Source of the DNA: Entrophospora sp. SA101
Lineage: Eukaryota > Glomeromycota > Glomeromycetes > Entrophosporales > Entrophosporaceae
Reading direction: 5' to 3'
DNA length: 24,360 nucleotides
Assembly (NCBI GenBank): GCA_958430865.1
Contig: CAUDNR010000817.1
Coordinates: forward strand, 1-24,360
A program made the translations under genes and the position numbers. The notes under the pieces are model-generated. The model worked only from the letters and a program-made list of their open reading frames with translations, did not search any database and had not been told where the DNA came from. Shown one piece after another: positions 21,045 to 24,360 of this stretch. Within the stretch, counting starts at the first letter, position 1. Every line of letters begins with the position of its first letter.

Positions 21045-21052
21045 TATATAAT
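21045..21052 (+). promoter_or_regulatory. TATA-like element of the membrane-protein gene
   Basis: TATATAAT lies 80 bp before the start codon at 21132, a plausible core-promoter distance. A/T-rich DNA makes such matches common, so confidence is low. Confidence 0.3.
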
Positions 21053-21131
21053 TTAACTATCTTCACATAATAATAATATTTTTTATAATAAAAAAAAACA
21101 AAATTTGGTAAACTCAACCTCGTATGAAAAA

Positions 21132-21995
21132 ATGTCTTCACCAAAGTCGTTTAATTTATTATTTTTAGTGTTCCTCTTCATCTTTACGATTGGTAATTAA
21201 TTATCTATCACTGATTAATTGATTTTATACAGAAAACTACAAATTGATATTTTCCTTTTCTTTCTGTATAACAGATTTAGCAAAATCTACACCAACTAAA
21301 GATGTCTCACCATTAATACAATCACGATCACCAATAAAGTTTCATACAAAAGAAAGATTTGTTATTCCTTTTAATTATGCAGATGTAAGACTCAAAAATA
21401 ATTCAGCCATTGTAATTGATTTAAAAGTGGGAGATAATGAATTAATAATAATAAATAATTCAACATTAAAACTGGGAATTACATCACTTCAGGTAAATTG
21501 GTGTAAGTTAGTTTGCGGTTAATAGAAAAATTCTTTTAATGATCATCCATCATTTTTTAATCGAAGGTGATCAAAGCAAAATCCATTCCAACTGATATTA
21601 GTAAAGAAGAAATTGATAACCACTTTGATAGTTATGACATAACTGTTAAAATAAGTTCTTCGATACATTCACTTGCAACAAATATTGACGATATAGCAAT
21701 TAATTGTATAATAATATCCATAACTGCTATAGAGGTCGACAGTTTACAAGTTATACAAGTAGAAAGAGTTGAAAAAATATTGATTGAAGGCTACTCCTCC
21801 GCTTCCTTCAACGAAAATAAATTCGAACTTCGTGTGCGTCACTGGTTGCGTTGTTCTCCAAAATTCATAATAATTTTATTTGCTGCATTCTGGCTCACTT
21901 TTATATCTGCAATATTCTTTATGATCGTCGCATCAGCTTATCAAAAATACTCATTATCTACAACTAATCCTTATCAGCCTATACCAACCAAATAA
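21132..21995 (+). CDS. Small type I membrane protein, function unknown, three exons
   Basis: The exons are 21132-21192, 21275-21492 and 21567-21995, joined by two GT-AG introns (82 and 74 nt) with the frame kept; the product is about 235 residues. The ATG is chosen because it gives a clear signal peptide: MSSPKSF followed by LLFLVFLFIFTIG (about residues 1-21, across the first intron). A luminal or extracellular part of about 170 residues follows. It has three possible N-glycosylation sequons in two places (one around KNNSA, two overlapping in INNST) and many Ile/Val-rich strands, suggesting a beta-rich fold. A single membrane segment (about 193-217, KFIIILFAAFWLTFISAIFF) precedes a short tail ending NPYQPIPTK. 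The predicted topology is N-terminus outside, C-terminus in the cytosol. I do not recognise the family. Open frames, splice sites and topology agree, so a real gene is likely; cargo-receptor or surface roles would be guesses. Confidence 0.75.
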
Positions 21996-22467
21996 ATATT
22001 TGGAAAAATTATTTATATAACTTATGAAGAAAGAAGAGCCCTCACGGAAGGACAACAATCACAATAACTTTTTTTAAATATTTAAATAGAATAATATAAA
22101 TTAATATTAATTTCAAACATTTTTATAATTAATACTCGGATTGACCGGAAAGAAACAAACGGTGAACAGCCGACTCAAGCGAATATAATTAACATTTATT
22201 ACGGGGTTAGATAGGAATTAATATTTTTATTTTTATTTTCTAATAAACAATGTTAAAAAAAGATCGAGATTGTTATATATATATATTTACAATTTCGATT
22301 TATCGTGTAATGTGTGATTGATATCAGTAGTTTTATTTTCATTTCCTATTTTTTAATATTCAATATCCTTTATATAAGATAATTGGAGTAAATTGTAGAT
22401 TAGACAAGTACTGTCTTTTTCTTTTGCATAATCCCATTAGTTATTTATTCTCTTGATCTATGTCCTA

Positions 22468-22638
22468 CTTTCTTGTAAATAAGCCTTTCTTTTCCAAAAC
22501 GACAAAAGATGCATTTTCAATCCTGAGATATCCACTTGCGGTGGACCACTCATTTTCCCCAAAAAAGTAAATTGCAAAATTCCTAGTATATATCCGGTTT
22601 CTCTCTAACTTCTTGAATACATTTTTACAAAAGCTCTC
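22468..22638 (-). other. 57-codon open stretch without start codon, possible gene remnant or exon
   Basis: On the minus strand a frame is open from 22638 to 22468, bounded by TGA before it and TAG after it. It contains no methionine. The composition looks coding-like, including FGENEWSTASGYLRIENASF. It is not attached to any recognisable exon. It could be a remnant of a dead gene or chance. Confidence 0.25.
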
Positions 22639-22981
22639 TCATCTCAACTCAAGTTTCTTCATCCACCCAATTTCATTAAGACAATAACTTCACTTTTTCC
22701 AGCTATTAAGCCATGTGTATTTGCAACTTTTCTACGTTGTCTAGGTAGTGTGAGATCGTATCATAATTAGTTGTATGACAACAGGCAGCCGTTGAATTAT
22801 TTGCCCTTCTACCTTTACCTTTAGAATAAAGTTAAACTAAATACAATAAAAGAATAGAAAGGATGAGGATTAAAGAAAAATACCCGCATATTAATTAATA
22901 TTAATTGTCATTTCCCTTCTCATTCCATAATATTTATATTTATATTTATATTTATAGTGTGAATGCAGCAACTCTAACTAA

Positions 22982-23443
22982 CATGTTGGAGTAGGAGATA
23001 GTTTAACCGGAGAATATATAAGTGAAGTGAATCGTCAGGCTCAATTTCCCACCGATCTCTCACATTATAGTAAATATACATTTCGGAATGTGAAAGTTTT
23101 CAATTTAAGCAACTTGATTTTAAATACTCGGAAGGAAGGGGAGGATCACTAGAAGAGAATCTAGGATAATGGTTATACCTCAAAGGGCAAGGACTTTGTG
23201 ATTTCCAGTGAACCACATACAGGCTAAAGCTTGCAAGCATGATTTTAAGTTAAAGAACCAGATACTTTTTTGAAATTCAAAGCCAAAAATAATCTGCAGA
23301 GATTAGTTGGCAGATGTGCGTTAGAAATTACAACAAATACATCAGATCTAAATATAGCCAATAATTTTTTGAGAGAAGGTTGGTGAAAGCGTTATTACAA
23401 TTTGGGTAGTTATTTTAATTCAGGAACAGAATCGAATTCATAT
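22982..23443 (+). pseudogene. Stop-interrupted coding-like tract, possible gene remnant
   Basis: A single plus-strand frame is open for about 55 codons from 22982 (containing GDSLTGEYISEVNRQAQF). After several closely spaced stops it is open again for about 45 codons (containing KEPDTFLKFKAKNNLQRLV and CALEITTNTSDLNIA). Each run is longer than typical for chance in this base composition, but not decisively so. I do not recognise the protein. If real, it is a decayed gene. Confidence 0.3.
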
Positions 23444-24360
23444 TAATGTCAATAGATCTTGTTTTTTCTATGGATGGGATTAGCAAATATTTCACAGGGA
23501 TTGGAAGAACAACAATAATACATTAAGCCGTGAAAATTAAAAAATCTTCTATGCTTGTTAGAACACAAAAATTAGGAGGAAAAAAATATTTCTAAATGGG
23601 TATTAATCGAGCCAGCTGTGATTTATTTTCTCGTTTAAATCCAGAATCCCCGTCCTAATTAAATCACTAATGTGATGAATAATAATTTACAATATAAATT
23701 TTGCTTATTTTTATTCTGATTTCTAACATATTGGTATATTGATGTCATCAGATCTGAAATTGAATGAGCCTTTACTTTCATCCTTTAAAATAGATAAAGT
23801 AAAATTCCAATCCTAACTCTAATAAAAATAATTTATTATTGTTGTGGCATCACAATTTCTTGATTTTCATTATTCAATAGAAGGTTTTGCTAGCCTTGAT
23901 TTTGGTCCAAGTAGTAAATACAAGGAAGAAAGTTAAAGGATGTGTAGTGTTGTACAAAAAATTTAATCAGACATTCATGTTTTTTGGAAATTATGTTCTG
24001 AAGAAGATGTCTTGTTTATTAATAATCGGGGATTGATAACATTTTACTAAGGTAATAATATCTTATTGACATTAATGTGGAGCGAAGTTTATTATGTCTT
24101 TTACATTATACGGGTAATTATAAACAATTGAATAGTTGGAGAATTGACGAAATGGTTAGTATATTTATTATTATTATTATTATTATTATTAAGAGGTGAA
24201 AGCAACATAATCATTGAAGATGGGAAAATTACTCTTGGGCAATTTTAGTATATAATAGTCACAGGACATGTCACATCAATTGATTTTCTATATGTGAAAA
24301 TAAATTCGAAATTCGTGTCACATGAAGTTTTTTTAAAATATCTCGTTATTTTTATAATAA

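Larger units (their letters stand above)
19641..21131. other. Intergenic spacer, no supported gene
   Basis: This spacer contains an inverted repeat around a TAA microsatellite (19827-19893), reported separately, and TAGTAATAATA-like palindromic runs (20397-20455). A 72-codon open frame at 20580-20798 with an ATG start lies opposite a 71-codon minus-strand frame that starts with TTG. Neither has a recognisable domain, and both are short enough to be chance. The right-hand 150 bp should be the promoter of the membrane-protein gene. Confidence 0.45.
21996..24360. other. Gene-poor region with microsatellites and doubtful coding remnants
   Basis: After the membrane-protein stop I find no intact gene. 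The region has a TA run (about 22275-22286), four TATTTA repeats (about 22931-22956) and a TTA microsatellite (about 24163-24190). Short coding-like stretches at 22468-22638 (minus) and 22982-23443 (plus) are listed separately. Another at 23841-24052 (plus, containing SIEGFASLDFGPS and FWKLCSEEDVLF) is broken by two stops and is weaker still. Confidence 0.4.

Noticed and set aside
1..24360. CRISPR arrays, bacterial operons, phage or integron features
   Set aside because: None seen. Introns, gene structure and kinase families are eukaryotic, and the repeats present are microsatellites or segmental duplication.

Overview
The window looks like nuclear DNA of an arbuscular mycorrhizal fungus (Glomeromycotina, of the Rhizophagus/Glomus type). 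Three things point there. The sequence is very A/T-rich. The genes carry many short GT-AG introns, about 70-150 nt. It contains two tyrosine-kinase-like (TKL) protein kinases of the kind greatly expanded in these fungi, one with the CxxC...CxxC plus 'W(T/S)SGN..ID..I' leader before the kinase domain. The species cannot be told from sequence alone.

Layout: (1) 1-431, the 3' end of a TKL kinase gene, plus strand. (2) 432-1383, a gene-poor spacer. (3) 1384-7692, a nested tandem duplication. A 3.04-kb unit holding the promoter and first three exons of a neurofibromin-type RasGAP gene occurs twice (1384-4422 and 4653-7691). A 229-bp third copy of the unit's right end (4423-4651) lies between them. 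(4) 6050-15959, the complete RasGAP gene, reconstructed as 18 exons encoding about 2740 residues. It is collinear with animal neurofibromin, with a GAP-related domain with its arginine finger, a Sec14-PH module and the conserved C-terminal region. (5) 17670-16140 on the minus strand, a complete two-exon TKL kinase, tail to tail with the RasGAP gene, with an N-terminus that predicts N-myristoylation and palmitoylation. (6) 18439-19640, an unrecognised coding-like tract interrupted by stops and frame changes, either a decaying gene or one whose introns I could not fully place. (7) 21132-21995, a three-exon gene for a small type I membrane protein. (8) 21996-24360, spacer DNA with short, doubtful coding remnants and microsatellites.

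The RasGAP is expected to switch Ras off, and the two kinases are expected to act in signalling. Nothing in the sequence shows that these genes work together; their adjacency is only suggestive.

The most notable feature is the partial tandem duplication of the RasGAP 5' end. Where I compared the copies they are identical, even in a 19-T tract, so it is either very recent or an assembly artefact. Exons 1-3 all have lengths divisible by three, so several splicing outcomes across the duplication would keep the reading frame.
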